Shown: positions 14,789 through 24,145 of the stretch, one piece after another | Layout: every line of letters begins with the position of its first letter | Position numbering within the stretch: the stretch's first letter is position 1 | NCBI GenBank assembly: GCA_949287245.1 | Contig: CASEFL010000003.1 | Coordinates: 1 to 64,000 of the forward strand | Length of the DNA stretch: 64,000 nucleotides | Direction: 5' to 3' | Source of the DNA: an uncultured Bacillota bacterium | GTDB taxonomy: Bacteria > Bacillota_I > Bacilli_A > RFN20 > CAG-826 | Notes under the pieces: model-generated | Database searches by the model: none | What the model saw: only the letters and a program-made list of their open reading frames with translations | What the model was told of the DNA's origin: nothing | Position numbers and translations under genes: made by a program

Positions 14789-16492
14789 TTAAAATCCGTA
14801 AGATTTGAGGACTTTTTTCAGTGGCGTAATTGTTTTCTTCAACGTTCCTTCATCGAAGGGGTCTTTTAATCCGGCCTTCTTTAAAAGCGTGCGGAAGGGA
14901 TACTTTCCTCCTAGGCGACAAAGTTTAAGATATTTCTTCCATGCTTTTTCGTGATTCTTGCGATCAAGATTAAAGAATTGGAAAGCCACCACTTGCGCTA
15001 AAGTGTAGTCAATATAATAGAAAGGAGAGGCAAAGATATGACTTTGTGTTAACCACCGGCACCCCTCCATCATATAAGAACAACCTTCGTAAGCTTTTAC
15101 TTTCCATGGAGTGTATTTTAGTTCTAATTCATGCCACTTTGCGTTTCGTTGCTCTGCCGTCGCGTTAGGATTTTCATAAACCCAATGTTGGAACTCATCA
15201 ACCGTGACCCCATAGGGTAAGAAGGAAATGCTATCCGCAAGATGGAGATAACAATATTTCTTTGGATCCTCAAAGAATAAATCCATGTAAGGCTCGGCGA
15301 AAAATTCCATCGACATAGAATCAATCTCACAGGCTTCCATTGTGGGCATATGATATTCAGGAATCTTAATATCTTTTGCAAGGAAAGCTTGGAAACTATG
15401 ACCAAATTCATGGGTTAAAACATCAACGTCTCCAGAAGTTCCATTAAAGTTACTAAAGATAATCGCACATTCTTCAATAGGGAAATAAGTCATATATCCT
15501 CCCGACTGTTTCCCTGGTTTTGCCTCTAAGAATAAAAGGTGATGGTCAACCATGAAATGAAAGAAATAATCTGTCTCAGGAGATAAAACGTGATACATCT
15601 TTTTTGCCGCTTCCACTTTATCTTCCGTACTGCCTAAAGGAATCGGATTCCCATCCAAAAATTGCACATTTAAGTCATAAACTTTTAAAGAATGAACATG
15701 TAAACGTCTGGCTTGATCATGGGCGATTTTACTCGCCAAAGGAGTGACAAAATCATGAATCGCCTCGCGATAAGAAGCAACCTCTTCTGGAGTATAGTCA
15801 AAGCGGTTCATACGGATATAGCCTAATTCCGTATAAGAAGAATATCCTAATTTCTTCGCCATTTTATCGCGTACTTTCACTAAACGATCATAGATGTCTT
15901 CTAATTTTCCTTTAATAGTTTCTAAATACGAATAATAAGCCTTCGAGGCTTCTTCTCTCACCTTACGATCAACATTTGTCATGAATTTTCCCATTTGAGG
16001 TAAGTTATAAATTTCTCCATTAAAGGAAACTTCTGCAGAAGCGATGCAAGCGTTATATTCGGAAACTAACTTATTTTCTTCAATACATTCTTCAATAACC
16101 CGTTCATCAAAGGCCTTTAAAGAGTAGTCATACATGGTAAAAAGAAAACAACCAAGTTTCTTCTCTAAAAAAGGCCGATAAGGACTTTCTACTAAAGCTT
16201 TTGCGAATCGTTGATTTTTTGCCCCAATTAAGGGAGAGTTTTCATCCATCGCATCGTTGGCTTTTTTATATTTTGGATTTCTTGTATCTAAGGAGAATAA
16301 AACCGAAATATGAGTAAGTTGGTCGTTCACTTTCTCATTAAAACGGCTCATAGCCTTAAAAGCTTTTAAGGCTTCTTTCTCATCTTTGGCGTGAATAAAA
16401 GCGTCTGTGAGTTCGTCAATTTTTGTTAAAACCTTCTGCCAATTCGGAACACGAAATGGCCAGTCTTCAAATTTTGCAATTTCTTTTTTCAT
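14789..16492 (-). CDS. pepF: M3 family oligoendopeptidase (PepF/OEPF)
   Basis: This 567-residue cytoplasmic zinc peptidase digests short peptides. The zinc motif is in DVLTHEFGHSFQAF (HExxH), with the downstream Glu in the EACEIDSMSMEF segment typical of M3. The first 120 residues are the helical N-terminal domain. The length fits the 560-600 residue M3B group. AAGGAAG before the ATG supports the start, and a strong terminator follows, so it is monocistronic. Confidence 0.92.
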   Translation of the reverse strand: MKKEIAKFEDWPFRVPNWQKVLTKIDELTDAFIHAKDEKEALKAFKAMSRFNEKVNDQLTHISVLFSLDTRNPKYKKANDAMDENSPLIGAKNQRFAKALVESPYRPFLEKKLGCFLFTMYDYSLKAFDERVIEECIEENKLVSEYNACIASAEVSFNGEIYNLPQMGKFMTNVDRKVREEASKAYYSYLETIKGKLEDIYDRLVKVRDKMAKKLGYSSYTELGYIRMNRFDYTPEEVASYREAIHDFVTPLASKIAHDQARRLHVHSLKVYDLNVQFLDGNPIPLGSTEDKVEAAKKMYHVLSPETDYFFHFMVDHHLLFLEAKPGKQSGGYMTYFPIEECAIIFSNFNGTSGDVDVLTHEFGHSFQAFLAKDIKIPEYHMPTMEACEIDSMSMEFFAEPYMDLFFEDPKKYCYLHLADSISFLPYGVTVDEFQHWVYENPNATAEQRNAKWHELELKYTPWKVKAYEGCSYMMEGCRWLTQSHIFASPFYYIDYTLAQVVAFQFFNLDRKNHEKAWKKYLKLCRLGGKYPFRTLLKKAGLKDPFDEGTLKKTITPLKKVLKSYGF

Positions 16493-16591
16493 ATAATCTT
16501 CCTTAAAAAATAATCATCGTTGAGGCAAATTGCCTCCACTTGCGTTATATTACTCCGCGAAAGAGAAAGTGTCTTGAAACGAGTAAGAAAA

Positions 16592-16888
16592 ATGGAAGAA
16601 ATTGAACAAAAAATAGAAGAAGTGCTAGATAAAATTCGCCCTTTTTTAAGAAGAGAGGGCGGAGATATTGAATATGTTGGCTTTCAAGATGGCGTTGTCT
16701 ACGTAAAAATGGTAGGAGCATGCGAAGGCTGTGCCTATGTTGATCAAGATATTTCTGCAGGAGTGGAAATCATTCTTATTGAAGAAGTACCAGGCGTTAT
16801 TCGTTGCGACGCCTCTATGAAACTTCCCCCTTCTGTTATGGACGCTTATTTAGCAAGAAAAGAAAAAGAAGCTTCTCTTAATAAATAA
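16592..16888 (+). CDS. NifU C-terminal domain protein (Nfu-type Fe-S carrier)
   Basis: This 98-residue protein has IRPFLRREGGDIEYVGFQDG followed by GACEGCAYVD, the CxxC motif by which Nfu proteins hold a bridging 4Fe-4S cluster between two monomers. It would pass clusters made by the SUF system (encoded at 50526-55103) to target enzymes. ATG 16592 is chosen on homology; a TTG at 16574 would add six residues. TATATT near 16544 is a likely -10 box. The gene stands alone with its own terminator. Confidence 0.85.
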   Translation: MEEIEQKIEEVLDKIRPFLRREGGDIEYVGFQDGVVYVKMVGACEGCAYVDQDISAGVEIILIEEVPGVIRCDASMKLPPSVMDAYLARKEKEASLNK

Positions 16889-16890
16889 AA

Positions 16891-16919
16891 AGCGGCAGAA
16901 ATGCCGCTATTTTCTTTTT
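16891..16919 (+). terminator. Intrinsic terminator after the Nfu gene
   Basis: AGCGGCA pairs with TGCCGCT across a GAAA tetraloop, followed by ATTTTCTTTTTT. Confidence 0.85.
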
Positions 16920-16926
16920 TATGCCC

Positions 16927-17181
16927 TTAATTATTTGAGGAAATAAAATCGTCAAAGACGAAGATTTTCCCTGTTAATAAATAATAAATAATATCGATAA
17001 GCCACCAAAAGGGGATTCCTATAATCAATAAAATAATCGACAAAAGAAGAGAGATATTATTTTTGTTATTTAAGGCATAAATAATACGATAAACCCACCA
17101 AAAGATATCAAGGAAGGGAATCATTAAAAGGATTTTTACCCAGATAGGGAGTTTATCGACTTCTTGAATGAATTCGTTCAT
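16927..17181 (-). CDS. Small membrane protein, paralogue A of a tandem pair
   Basis: This 84-residue protein has two hydrophobic segments (about 15-35 and 42-68) and the pattern KILLMIPFLDIFWWVYRI, which matches the next gene's KLILLIIPVVNWWVVLFVRI. It is rich in Trp and Ile and has no Cys. The 3-bp gap to its paralogue upstream shows co-transcription. Function unknown. Confidence 0.65.
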   Translation of the reverse strand: MNEFIQEVDKLPIWVKILLMIPFLDIFWWVYRIIYALNNKNNISLLLSIILLIIGIPFWWLIDIIYYLLTGKIFVFDDFISSNN

Positions 17182-17184
17182 AAA

Positions 17185-17418
17185 TTATTTTGTTTTGGCA
17201 AAAGTAAGGTGGTTAAAGAGTAAGACCCAAATAAAGTCAATAAACGCCCAGCCCCATCCTAAGAAGATGTAGAGAATCATGATAATAAGGCGGAGTAAAC
17301 TCGGCTTATTTAGCCATGCCGCAATCCGAACAAAAAGAACGACCCACCAGTTCACCACAGGGATGATAAGAAGAATTAATTTCACAATACGACTTGTGTT
17401 GTTAAACCATTTCAACAT
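17185..17418 (-). CDS. Small membrane protein, paralogue B of a tandem pair
   Basis: This 77-residue protein has the same build as the gene downstream: an N-terminal amphipathic start, helix 1 with IPVVNWWVVLF, a basic turn, helix 2 ending IDFIWVLLFNHLTF. A strong AAAGGAG precedes the ATG. The pair looks like an old tandem duplication; the partner or substrate is not evident. Confidence 0.65.
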   Translation of the reverse strand: MLKWFNNTSRIVKLILLIIPVVNWWVVLFVRIAAWLNKPSLLRLIIMILYIFLGWGWAFIDFIWVLLFNHLTFAKTK

Positions 17419-17458
17419 AAAAATGCTCCTTTCGTATATTTCATTATAGAACTTTTTT

Positions 17459-18244
17459 CTAAAGAAGGAAATTTTCTAAGCGGTTTCCTACTAAATAACC
17501 TTCTTTGTTATATACATCTTCACGATTTTGAAGATACCGCGTTTTGTCTGGTTTTAAAAAGAAACCACCTGCCTCTTCCACTAAAAGAGCCCCAGAAGCC
17601 GTGTCCCATTCTTTGGTACCTGGAGAATATCGCCAGCTCAGTTCCGCCTCCCCTTCCGCAATTAAGCAAAATTTTGTAGCTGCACCGCAACTTCTTACAG
17701 ACTCTATGAGACTCTTATGTCTCGTTAAAGCCTCTTCTTCCGCCTTTTGTAAATGCGAACGGCTGATTAAAACTCGTAAATGATCCACTCTTGAAGAAAC
17801 AGATAAGCGAACCTCTTTTCCCGTCTTTTTATTCCGTTTATAAGCACCTTCTCCTTTAAGGGCATAATAAATCCAATCCGATAAACACCAGTTAATTACA
17901 CCAATGATGGTCTCGTGATTATGTACGTAGGCAATATTTGTAGTAAATTCTCCTGTCCTTGAAACAAAATCGCTTGTTCCATCCACAGGATCCACAATAA
18001 TTAAGTCCTCTTTTTGAAGACGTGAAAGATCATCTTTGCTTTCTTCGGTAAGAAAAGCAAAATCAGGATGTTCTTTTTGCAAAACTGTGCGAATAAATAA
18101 ATCCGCGCCTTTATCCGCTTCCGTAACTGGAGAATTGTCGCTTTTGATTTCAACAGAAAAATTTTCTTTATATATCGAAAGGATATGTTTTTCTGCCTCC
18201 ATTGCCGCATCAATCATTTCTTGTAGTAAAAGTCTTTTATCCAT
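17459..18244 (-). CDS. Inositol monophosphatase family protein, CysQ-like (3'(2'),5'-bisphosphate nucleotidase)
   Basis: This 261-residue protein carries the metal-binding motifs of the family: SPVTEADKGAD (Glu of site 1), IIVDPVDGTSDF (DPxDGT) and EWDTASGALLVEEAGG (WDxAA-like). The variant WDTASG and the overall order resemble CysQ, which hydrolyses pAp to AMP, more than inositol phosphatases, but this is a judgement. TATAAA lies 6 bases before the ATG, a leaderless arrangement. Confidence 0.82.
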   Translation of the reverse strand: MDKRLLLQEMIDAAMEAEKHILSIYKENFSVEIKSDNSPVTEADKGADLFIRTVLQKEHPDFAFLTEESKDDLSRLQKEDLIIVDPVDGTSDFVSRTGEFTTNIAYVHNHETIIGVINWCLSDWIYYALKGEGAYKRNKKTGKEVRLSVSSRVDHLRVLISRSHLQKAEEEALTRHKSLIESVRSCGAATKFCLIAEGEAELSWRYSPGTKEWDTASGALLVEEAGGFFLKPDKTRYLQNREDVYNKEGYLVGNRLENFLL

Positions 18245-18250
18245 GACTTC

Positions 18251-18256
18251 TTTATA
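18251..18256 (-). promoter_or_regulatory. -10 box, leaderless type, for the CysQ-like gene
   Basis: TATAAA on the minus strand ends 6 bases before ATG 18244. Confidence 0.45.
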
Positions 18257-18404
18257 ACTCTTAACAAAAGAAAGAAAAAGAAAATCTTATCCTTCATTAA
18301 AAGAAAAGAACTATTTTTTAAACCATAAATACTTATCTTTTCTTATAAAAACCTAACCATTTAAATAAATCGAAATTTGAATTTCTTTCCTTTTAACAAA
18401 GAAA

Positions 18405-18426
18405 AAGAGGAGATTACTCTCCTCTT
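18405..18426 (-). terminator. Intrinsic terminator after the aldolase gene
   Basis: The 8-bp perfect stem AAGAGGAG / CTCCTCTT has a 6-base loop and is followed by TTTCTTTG on the minus strand. Confidence 0.8.
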
Positions 18427-18454
18427 CATTTATTCAGTAAAGTCAGAACGGAAA

Positions 18455-19312
18455 TTAAAGGGCTTTCCCAATGCAGCCAAACCATTCACAATGTTCTTGC
18501 ATGGTTTCTTGAATGCCTTTTTTGCCCGGTCCGATAATCTTACGAGGATCGTAAACTTTATCGTCTTTGGCAAGAACTTCACGTACAATCTTTGCCCAAT
18601 ATTGTTGACATTCTGTATTTACATTAATCTTGCAAGTTCCCCGTGCAATCGCCTTTTCGATTTGATCTCTAGGAATTCCTGAACCACCATGGAGGACTAA
18701 AGGAAGTTTGACAAGATTATGGATTTCTTCCATTTGATCAAAACCAAGTTTTGGTTCGCCATGATATGGTCCGTGTACCGAACCAAGAGCAGGGGCTAAA
18801 CAATCAATATGAGTTTCTTTGACCATCCGTACACATTCTTCAGGAATGGCATACATGCTTTCCGCGACAACATCATCTTCTTGTCCACCAACACGTCCAA
18901 GTTCTGCTTCAACAGAAACGTTCCGTACATGAGCATAATCCACAACTTCCTTAACGATACGAATATTTTCTTCTAAAGGATGTTTTGATCCATCAATCAT
19001 GACACTAGTAAAGCCAGCATCAATCGCTGCTTTACAGGCTTCAAAACTGCTGCCGTGGTCAAGATGAATCGCAACGGGCACCGTAATATTTTTATCTTGA
19101 ATATATCCCTTAACCATTCCGACAACGGTATGCCAACCGCCCATATAGCACATCGCGCCTTCAGAAACGCCTAAAATAACAGGGGTTTTTAATTCTTGAG
19201 CTTTATCTAAAATCGCTCCTACCCATTCGACGTTGTTGATGTTGAATTGACCAACAGCATAATGACCTGCTTGCGCTTTTGTAAGCATGTCAACCATGTT
19301 TTCTAAAGCCAT
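18455..19312 (-). CDS. fba: Class II fructose-bisphosphate aldolase
   Basis: This 285-residue zinc aldolase of glycolysis shows HLDHGSSFE (zinc His pair), [25 protein letters not shown] and [12 protein letters not shown], all signature segments of class IIB enzymes. The start is set at ATG 19312 (MALENMV) because AAGGAG lies just upstream; a longer frame from 19339 would include that ribosome binding site. A TATAAC -10 box lies about 40 bases before the start. It lies downstream of rpoE with its own promoter, as in Bacillus where rpoE, pyrG and fba are near each other. Confidence 0.95.
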   Translation of the reverse strand: MALENMVDMLTKAQAGHYAVGQFNINNVEWVGAILDKAQELKTPVILGVSEGAMCYMGGWHTVVGMVKGYIQDKNITVPVAIHLDHGSSFEACKAAIDAGFTSVMIDGSKHPLEENIRIVKEVVDYAHVRNVSVEAELGRVGGQEDDVVAESMYAIPEECVRMVKETHIDCLAPALGSVHGPYHGEPKLGFDQMEEIHNLVKLPLVLHGGSGIPRDQIEKAIARGTCKINVNTECQQYWAKIVREVLAKDDKVYDPRKIIGPGKKGIQETMQEHCEWFGCIGKAL

Positions 19313-19379
19313 GTTTTTCTCCTTAAATTTCAATACCAAAATTGGTTAATTAGTTATACCACACTACAGAAGAAAGTGC

Positions 19380-19802
19380 TTACACAAGGTTGGGAGAATC
19401 TTCATCTTCTCCACTAAGAGAGGAATCGTCTCCTTCTTCTCCGCTTGTCGCCACCTCACCTTTCATAGCGGCGTCATATTCCAAATTCTCTTTCTTATCA
19501 ATGGAATCTTGAGCTTGTTCTTCTTCAACTTCGTCTTGTTTTGTTGCGGATTTTGTATCAAAGTGCGCCTTATCAAAAATATGACGAGAACGTAAATCCC
19601 AATAATTGTCCGCATTAAGAGGGATAAACCGTCCATCAAGAGTTAAATCGGTGTAGAAATGACCAATATGAGCATCTTTTTCTTCATCCGTCATTTCTAA
19701 AATCAAGGCCACTTCATCATAAAGATCCTTGAATAAGAGAGAACTAGTAGCTTCTTTTAAACATTCTTCGGCTACATCAATCATGCTTTTATCGTATTTC
19801 AT
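19380..19802 (-). CDS. rpoE: DNA-directed RNA polymerase delta subunit
   Basis: This 140-residue protein has a HARE-HTH domain (residues about 3-75: SMIDVAEECLKEATSSLLFK, then LTLDGRFIPLNADNYWDLRS) followed by a disordered acidic tail rich in Glu and Asp. This two-part build is diagnostic for the delta subunit of Firmicutes RNA polymerase, which speeds recycling and alters promoter and initiating-NTP selection. AAGGAG precedes the ATG. It follows argS by 18 bp. Confidence 0.9.
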   Translation of the reverse strand: MKYDKSMIDVAEECLKEATSSLLFKDLYDEVALILEMTDEEKDAHIGHFYTDLTLDGRFIPLNADNYWDLRSRHIFDKAHFDTKSATKQDEVEEEQAQDSIDKKENLEYDAAMKGEVATSGEEGDDSSLSGEDEDSPNLV

Positions 19803-19820
19803 AAGAAATCTCCTTTTCTT

Positions 19821-21449
19821 TTACATTCTATCGGGAGCGCTAACGCCAAGAAGAGATAGAGCGTTTTCCATTACTATCTTAGCCGCTTTCAATAAATATA
19901 ATCTAGCCCCCGTTAGTTGTGGATTGTTTTGATCAAGAATACGCACAACTTGATAGTATTCGTGAATCGCACTGGCTAAGGTTTGGGCATAGTTTGCAAC
20001 CTTATAAGGGGCACGCGCCTTAGCAGCAACTTGAATCATACTCGGAAATTCTGCAAGTTGCTTCATGATTGTGCCTTCTTCTTTTAAGGTAAGCAAAGAA
20101 ACATTCTCATTAAGAGGGAAATCTTCTCCCATTTTTAGTAAAGAAGCACACCGCGCATGGGCGTATTGAGCATAATAAACTGGATTATCCTTGCTTTGAG
20201 AAAGAGCCAAATCCAAATTGAAATCAAGATGGCTTCCCGATGCTCTTTCGGTAAAGAAATAACGCACAGCATCTTTCCCGACCATGTCCACTAAGTCACG
20301 ATGAGTAATTGCCTTCCCTGTTCTTTTGCTCATTCGCACCTCTTCCCCATCTTTAAAGACGCGAACAATTTGATAAATTTCGCAGGCTAAGGTATCTTCT
20401 TTTGCTCCTTTCATCATGAGTGCGCTTTTCATGCGGTTAATGTAGCCATGGTGATCAGCTCCAAGCATATCCACAAGCAAATCATAGCCGCGCTCTAATT
20501 TGTTGTAATGGTAAGCAATATCCGGCATAAAGTACGTGTAATTTCCATCTTTCTTAATTACGGGACGGTCCTTATCGTCTAAAAAGGCACTTGTTTTTAA
20601 AAACTTCGCACCATCTTCTTCGTAAATGAAACCCTTCTTATTTAAATATTCGTATGCTTTTTCCACTTCATGATGATTCCGAATATCCGATTCATAAGTA
20701 AATACATCAAATTTGACTCCAAAATCCGCTAAATCTTTTTTGATTTTTGCTAACTCGTGGTCAATCCCGTAGCGGACAAAAAAGCGTTCTGTTTCTTCAT
20801 TATCTACTAAATATTTATCGCCAAATTCATCTTTGATCGATTTAGCAATCGCGATCAAATCTTCCCCATGATAATCATCAGGGCCTAAAAGGCATTCTTC
20901 CCCAAAAAGTTCATGGTAGCGGGCACGCAAAGATAAGCCTAAATGTCGAACTTGATTCCCGCAATCGTTCACATAATATTCTCTTGTTACTTGATAACCT
21001 GCTTTTTGATAAAGATTAGAAACAGCGTCCCCTAAAGCCGCTCCTCTTGTGTGGCCAAGATGAAGATCTCCTGTAGGATTTGCAGAAACGTATTCCACAT
21101 TAATTTTTATATTCTTCTTTTCTCCATCTCCAAAATGACTTTCTTTTTCAATAATTTCGTGAAGAATTGAACCAAGAGATTCTTTTTTTAAGAAAAAGTT
21201 GATAAAACCTGGTCCGGCAATTTCTACTTTAAGGAAGGCATCCTCTGATAAATGAGCAAGGATATCCTTTGCGACCTCTAAAGGGGCTTTATGAAATAAA
21301 CGTGCAGATTTTAAAGCTAAATTCGTAGCATAATCCCCGTGATTTTCATCTTTACTCCGCTCAACAAGAATGGTACTAGGGTCAATATCGTGCCCAAGTT
21401 CTTTCATTGCCTGAGTGAGAGCTTTTTGAATTATTTCCTCATTCTGCAT
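19821..21449 (-). CDS. argS: Arginyl-tRNA synthetase
   Basis: This 542-residue class I enzyme has the N-terminal tRNA-recognition domain (residues about 1-90), HLGHTRGAALGDAVSN (HIGH-type motif), EEVRMSKRTGKA (KMSKS-type) and a C-terminal DALR anticodon-binding domain. Its start overlaps the end of ispF by 11 bp, showing translational coupling in the ychF-ispF-argS-rpoE run. Confidence 0.96.
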   Translation of the reverse strand: MQNEEIIQKALTQAMKELGHDIDPSTILVERSKDENHGDYATNLALKSARLFHKAPLEVAKDILAHLSEDAFLKVEIAGPGFINFFLKKESLGSILHEIIEKESHFGDGEKKNIKINVEYVSANPTGDLHLGHTRGAALGDAVSNLYQKAGYQVTREYYVNDCGNQVRHLGLSLRARYHELFGEECLLGPDDYHGEDLIAIAKSIKDEFGDKYLVDNEETERFFVRYGIDHELAKIKKDLADFGVKFDVFTYESDIRNHHEVEKAYEYLNKKGFIYEEDGAKFLKTSAFLDDKDRPVIKKDGNYTYFMPDIAYHYNKLERGYDLLVDMLGADHHGYINRMKSALMMKGAKEDTLACEIYQIVRVFKDGEEVRMSKRTGKAITHRDLVDMVGKDAVRYFFTERASGSHLDFNLDLALSQSKDNPVYYAQYAHARCASLLKMGEDFPLNENVSLLTLKEEGTIMKQLAEFPSMIQVAAKARAPYKVANYAQTLASAIHEYYQVVRILDQNNPQLTGARLYLLKAAKIVMENALSLLGVSAPDRM

Positions 21450-21927
21450 TTTTCTTCTCCTCTAGTAATACATTTGCCACCGCACGTATGGCTTTTCCTT
21501 TTCCTACTTCATCTAAACCCTCATTCGTCATTGCTTTGATGGCAATTTGTGAACCTTCAATATGAAGAAGTTTTGCTAAATTTTCTTTACAAGAATCGAT
21601 ATAAGGGGAAAGTTTGTAATGTTCTAACACAACTAATACATCTAAATTAGCAATCATGTAATGAGCATCTCTTACTTTGTCCATTATTTCTTTGATGATA
21701 ATTTCACTACGAATGCCTTTTGTTTTTGCGCTTGTATCAGGGTAGTAATAACCAATATCGCGAAGCCCTAACGCCCCTAAAAGAGCATCAGCAATCGCAT
21801 GGAGTGCGACATCTCCATCGCTATGGGCAATCGGGTGAACTGGATAAGGGAGAAGAACTCCACAAAGGTAAAACTCTCCCCCATCTTCAAGGCAGTGAAT
21901 GTCTTCACCATAACCAATACGCATCAT
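21439..21927 (-). CDS. ispF: 2-C-methyl-D-erythritol 2,4-cyclodiphosphate synthase
   Basis: This 162-residue enzyme of the MEP isoprenoid pathway has GYGEDIHCL (zinc ligands Asp and His), AHSDGDVALHAIADALLGA (third zinc His region), RDIGYYYPD and AIKAMTNEGLDEVGKGKAI. It overlaps ychF by 4 bp and argS by 11 bp. Its presence implies isoprenoid synthesis through MEP rather than mevalonate. Confidence 0.95.
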   Translation of the reverse strand: MMRIGYGEDIHCLEDGGEFYLCGVLLPYPVHPIAHSDGDVALHAIADALLGALGLRDIGYYYPDTSAKTKGIRSEIIIKEIMDKVRDAHYMIANLDVLVVLEHYKLSPYIDSCKENLAKLLHIEGSQIAIKAMTNEGLDEVGKGKAIRAVANVLLEEKKNAE

Positions 21928-23039
21928 TTTGAAACATTAAATCTAAAGAAAACGATATCGCCGTCTTTCATTAGATAATCCTTTCCTTCTTGTCGAAGTT
22001 TTCCCGCTTCTTTTACCGCTAATTCTGATCCATAAGTAACAATATCTTCGTAGCGATATACTTCCGCTTTAATAAACCCTTTTTCGAAATCAGTATGAAT
22101 AATACCTGCACATTCTGGTGCCTTCATACCCACATGAAAAGTCCATGCACGACATTCATCTTTTCCAACAGTAAAAAATGTTGCTAAATCAAGTAAGCGA
22201 TAAGAAGCCTTTACGAGTTTATCAAGTCCAGACTCTGTAGCGCCTAAAGAATTTAAGAATTCTTTCCTTTCTTCTTTAGGAAGTAGAGAAATTTCTGCCT
22301 CAATTTCACAAGACACCGGAATGACTTGCGCATGTTGGCTTTCCGCTAAAGTTTTAACAGTTTGATAATGGACGCAATGTTCTAAATCCACATAATCAGA
22401 ATCAGCTACATTAGCAACATACAAAATCGGTTTTAAGGTTAAAAGGAAAAAATTCTTTCGCGCATAAAGCATTTGTTCTTCACTTAATTCCGAACAAAGT
22501 CGAGCAGAGATTCCTTGTTCTAAAACTTTTTTTAAAGCAAGAAGAATCGGCATTTCAAAAGAGGCAACTTTATCATGTGCCACACGTGCTTTAATTTCTT
22601 GTTTAGCAATTCGATTATTTACAGAATCTAAGTCCGCCATCGCGAGTTCTAAATCAATAATCTCAATATCGCGCTTTGGATCAACGGTATTTTCCACGTG
22701 CACAATATCTTGCGATTCAAAGCAGCGTACCACTTCAACAATCGCATCACATTCCCGAATGGCAGCAAGAAATTGGTTTCCTAACCCTTCTCCTTTTGAA
22801 GCGCCTTTGACTAAACCTGCAATATCATAAAATTCAAAACTTGCAGGAATGGTCTTTTTTGGCTCAAACATGGAAGAAAGTTTATCTAGGCGCTCATCAG
22901 GTACTTGCACAACACCAGTATTCTTATCAATCGTAGCAAAAGGATAGTTTTCTGCTAAAACATGCGAATTTGTAATCGCATTGAATAATGTTGATTTTCC
23001 CACATTGGGTAATCCGACAATTCCAGCTTTTAAAGACAT
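21924..23039 (-). CDS. ychF: YchF/OLA1-type ribosome-associated ATPase
   Basis: This 371-residue Obg-family P-loop protein has LPNVGKSTLFNAI (Walker A), FYDIAGLVKGASKGEG (G3 region), a coiled-coil insertion (about 140-190) and a C-terminal TGS domain (FEKGFIKAEVYRYEDI). The usual GTP-specifying NKxD is replaced by NVADSD, as in the ATP-using YchF group. TATAAT lies upstream with AGGGGAA before the start. It heads the ychF-ispF-argS-rpoE run. Confidence 0.95.
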   Translation of the reverse strand: MSLKAGIVGLPNVGKSTLFNAITNSHVLAENYPFATIDKNTGVVQVPDERLDKLSSMFEPKKTIPASFEFYDIAGLVKGASKGEGLGNQFLAAIRECDAIVEVVRCFESQDIVHVENTVDPKRDIEIIDLELAMADLDSVNNRIAKQEIKARVAHDKVASFEMPILLALKKVLEQGISARLCSELSEEQMLYARKNFFLLTLKPILYVANVADSDYVDLEHCVHYQTVKTLAESQHAQVIPVSCEIEAEISLLPKEERKEFLNSLGATESGLDKLVKASYRLLDLATFFTVGKDECRAWTFHVGMKAPECAGIIHTDFEKGFIKAEVYRYEDIVTYGSELAVKEAGKLRQEGKDYLMKDGDIVFFRFNVSK

Positions 23040-23164
23040 ATAATTTCAATTCCCCTAAAGGGCGACTAATTATAGCGATAGATAATCCTTCCTTAAAGGA
23101 AGGAATATGAAAAGTTAAGAAAGAATGAAGGAAAAAATTGGAACCAATTTATGGTTAAAAACCA

Positions 23165-23193
23165 AATTATCCTTGCAGAAATTAAGGATAATT
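23165..23193 (-). terminator. Likely intrinsic terminator after the anchored protein gene
   Basis: The 10-bp perfect stem AATTATCCTT / AAGGATAATT has a 9-base loop. On the minus strand TTGGTTTTT follows. The A+T-rich stem makes it weaker than the others. Confidence 0.55.
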
Positions 23194-23200
23194 ACCAATT

Positions 23201-23764
23201 TTAAATATCTACTTGGAAAGGACTCTCATAGAAACCATAGAAATAACTTCGATTAAAAGAAAGCGTAAAGTAACGGAAAATCCCATCTTCCTCAATTTCT
23301 TGATGGGTAAAAGTAAGGACAACAGAGGAAGAGTAATTTTTCTCCCCAAAAGTATAAGTATATTCGTAGAAATCCCAATTCTGATATATCGGATAATTAG
23401 GAAAGTTTAAATACGTGGTTATCTCTCCATCTATAAAATTTACCGTGAAATAGATTTCCTTAGATTCATTGGGATTGCTTGAGGTCTTAGCGAATATTTT
23501 GTTCGAAGTTTGATGCACTGCATTCTCCGTAAAATAAGCATAACCGCATGGGTTTTCATCGCTTGGAGAATAAGAATCGTAAAGTGAATATTTTCCTAGT
23601 TGAATCACAGGACAATTCGGACAACTAGAGATTTCGGGAAGAAGTTTAAAAAGAGAATGGAAAACAAAATAATAACTAAAAAAAGAAACACCAAAAATAA
23701 GAGCTTCTCCTACAATAGTCGCGATAACAACAGACGCTACAGATCGGTTTTTCTTTCTTCCCAT
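23201..23764 (-). CDS. Membrane-anchored extracytoplasmic protein, function unknown
   Basis: The 187-residue protein has a basic start (MGRKKNRS), one long membrane segment (about 10-40, ending FSYYFVFHSLF) and an extracellular domain rich in Tyr, Phe and Ser with a CPNCP motif (residues about 48-52) plus a third Cys in ENPCGY. No family recognised. TATAAT ends 10 bases before the ATG, so the start is leaderless. A terminator follows. Confidence 0.65.
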   Translation of the reverse strand: MGRKKNRSVASVVIATIVGEALIFGVSFFSYYFVFHSLFKLLPEISSCPNCPVIQLGKYSLYDSYSPSDENPCGYAYFTENAVHQTSNKIFAKTSSNPNESKEIYFTVNFIDGEITTYLNFPNYPIYQNWDFYEYTYTFGEKNYSSSVVLTFTHQEIEEDGIFRYFTLSFNRSYFYGFYESPFQVDI

Positions 23765-23774
23765 TGTCTTGATG

Positions 23775-23780
23775 ATTATA
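23775..23780 (-). promoter_or_regulatory. -10 box, leaderless type, for the anchored protein gene
   Basis: A perfect TATAAT on the minus strand ends 10 bases before ATG 23764. Confidence 0.5.
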
Positions 23781-23787
23781 AAGAAAA

Positions 23788-23809
23788 AAGGCCCTAGAGA
23801 TAAGGCCTT
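23788..23809 (-). terminator. Intrinsic terminator after the cold shock gene
   Basis: The AAGGCC / GGCCTT stem has a 10-base loop and a TTTTTTC run on the minus strand. Confidence 0.75.
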
Positions 23810-23825
23810 ACTCCATTATTGTTAC

Positions 23826-24029
23826 TTAATTTCCAACTTTTTGAACGTGTTCAGCGCGGAGTCCACGAGTTCCCTCAGTAGCCTCAAATTCCACTTCTTC
23901 GCCTTTATCGGCGGTTTTGTAGGAATCCATAAGAATCGCACTATAATGGAAGAAATAATCTTTTCCATCCTCACCAGTAATAAAGCCAAAGCCTTTTTGC
24001 TGGTTAAACATTTTAACGGTGCCCTTCAT
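23826..24029 (-). CDS. Cold shock protein (CspA family)
   Basis: This 67-residue single cold-shock domain has RNP1 as KGFGFITGED and RNP2 as DYFFHYSAI. Both motifs bind single-stranded nucleic acids and act as RNA chaperones. The start MKGTVKMFN is typical. AAAGGTGG precedes the ATG. The gene is monocistronic, with its own terminator. Confidence 0.93.
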   Translation of the reverse strand: MKGTVKMFNQQKGFGFITGEDGKDYFFHYSAILMDSYKTADKGEEVEFEATEGTRGLRAEHVQKVGN

Positions 24030-24145
24030 TGTTCCACCTTTCTAAGCCACTGGAATCGGAATGGCTCACGAGAAATATACTCTTAAATGGAAAATTGTGT
24101 ATTTTTTCTTTACGATTATTTTATAGGGAAACGGATATTTTTTAC

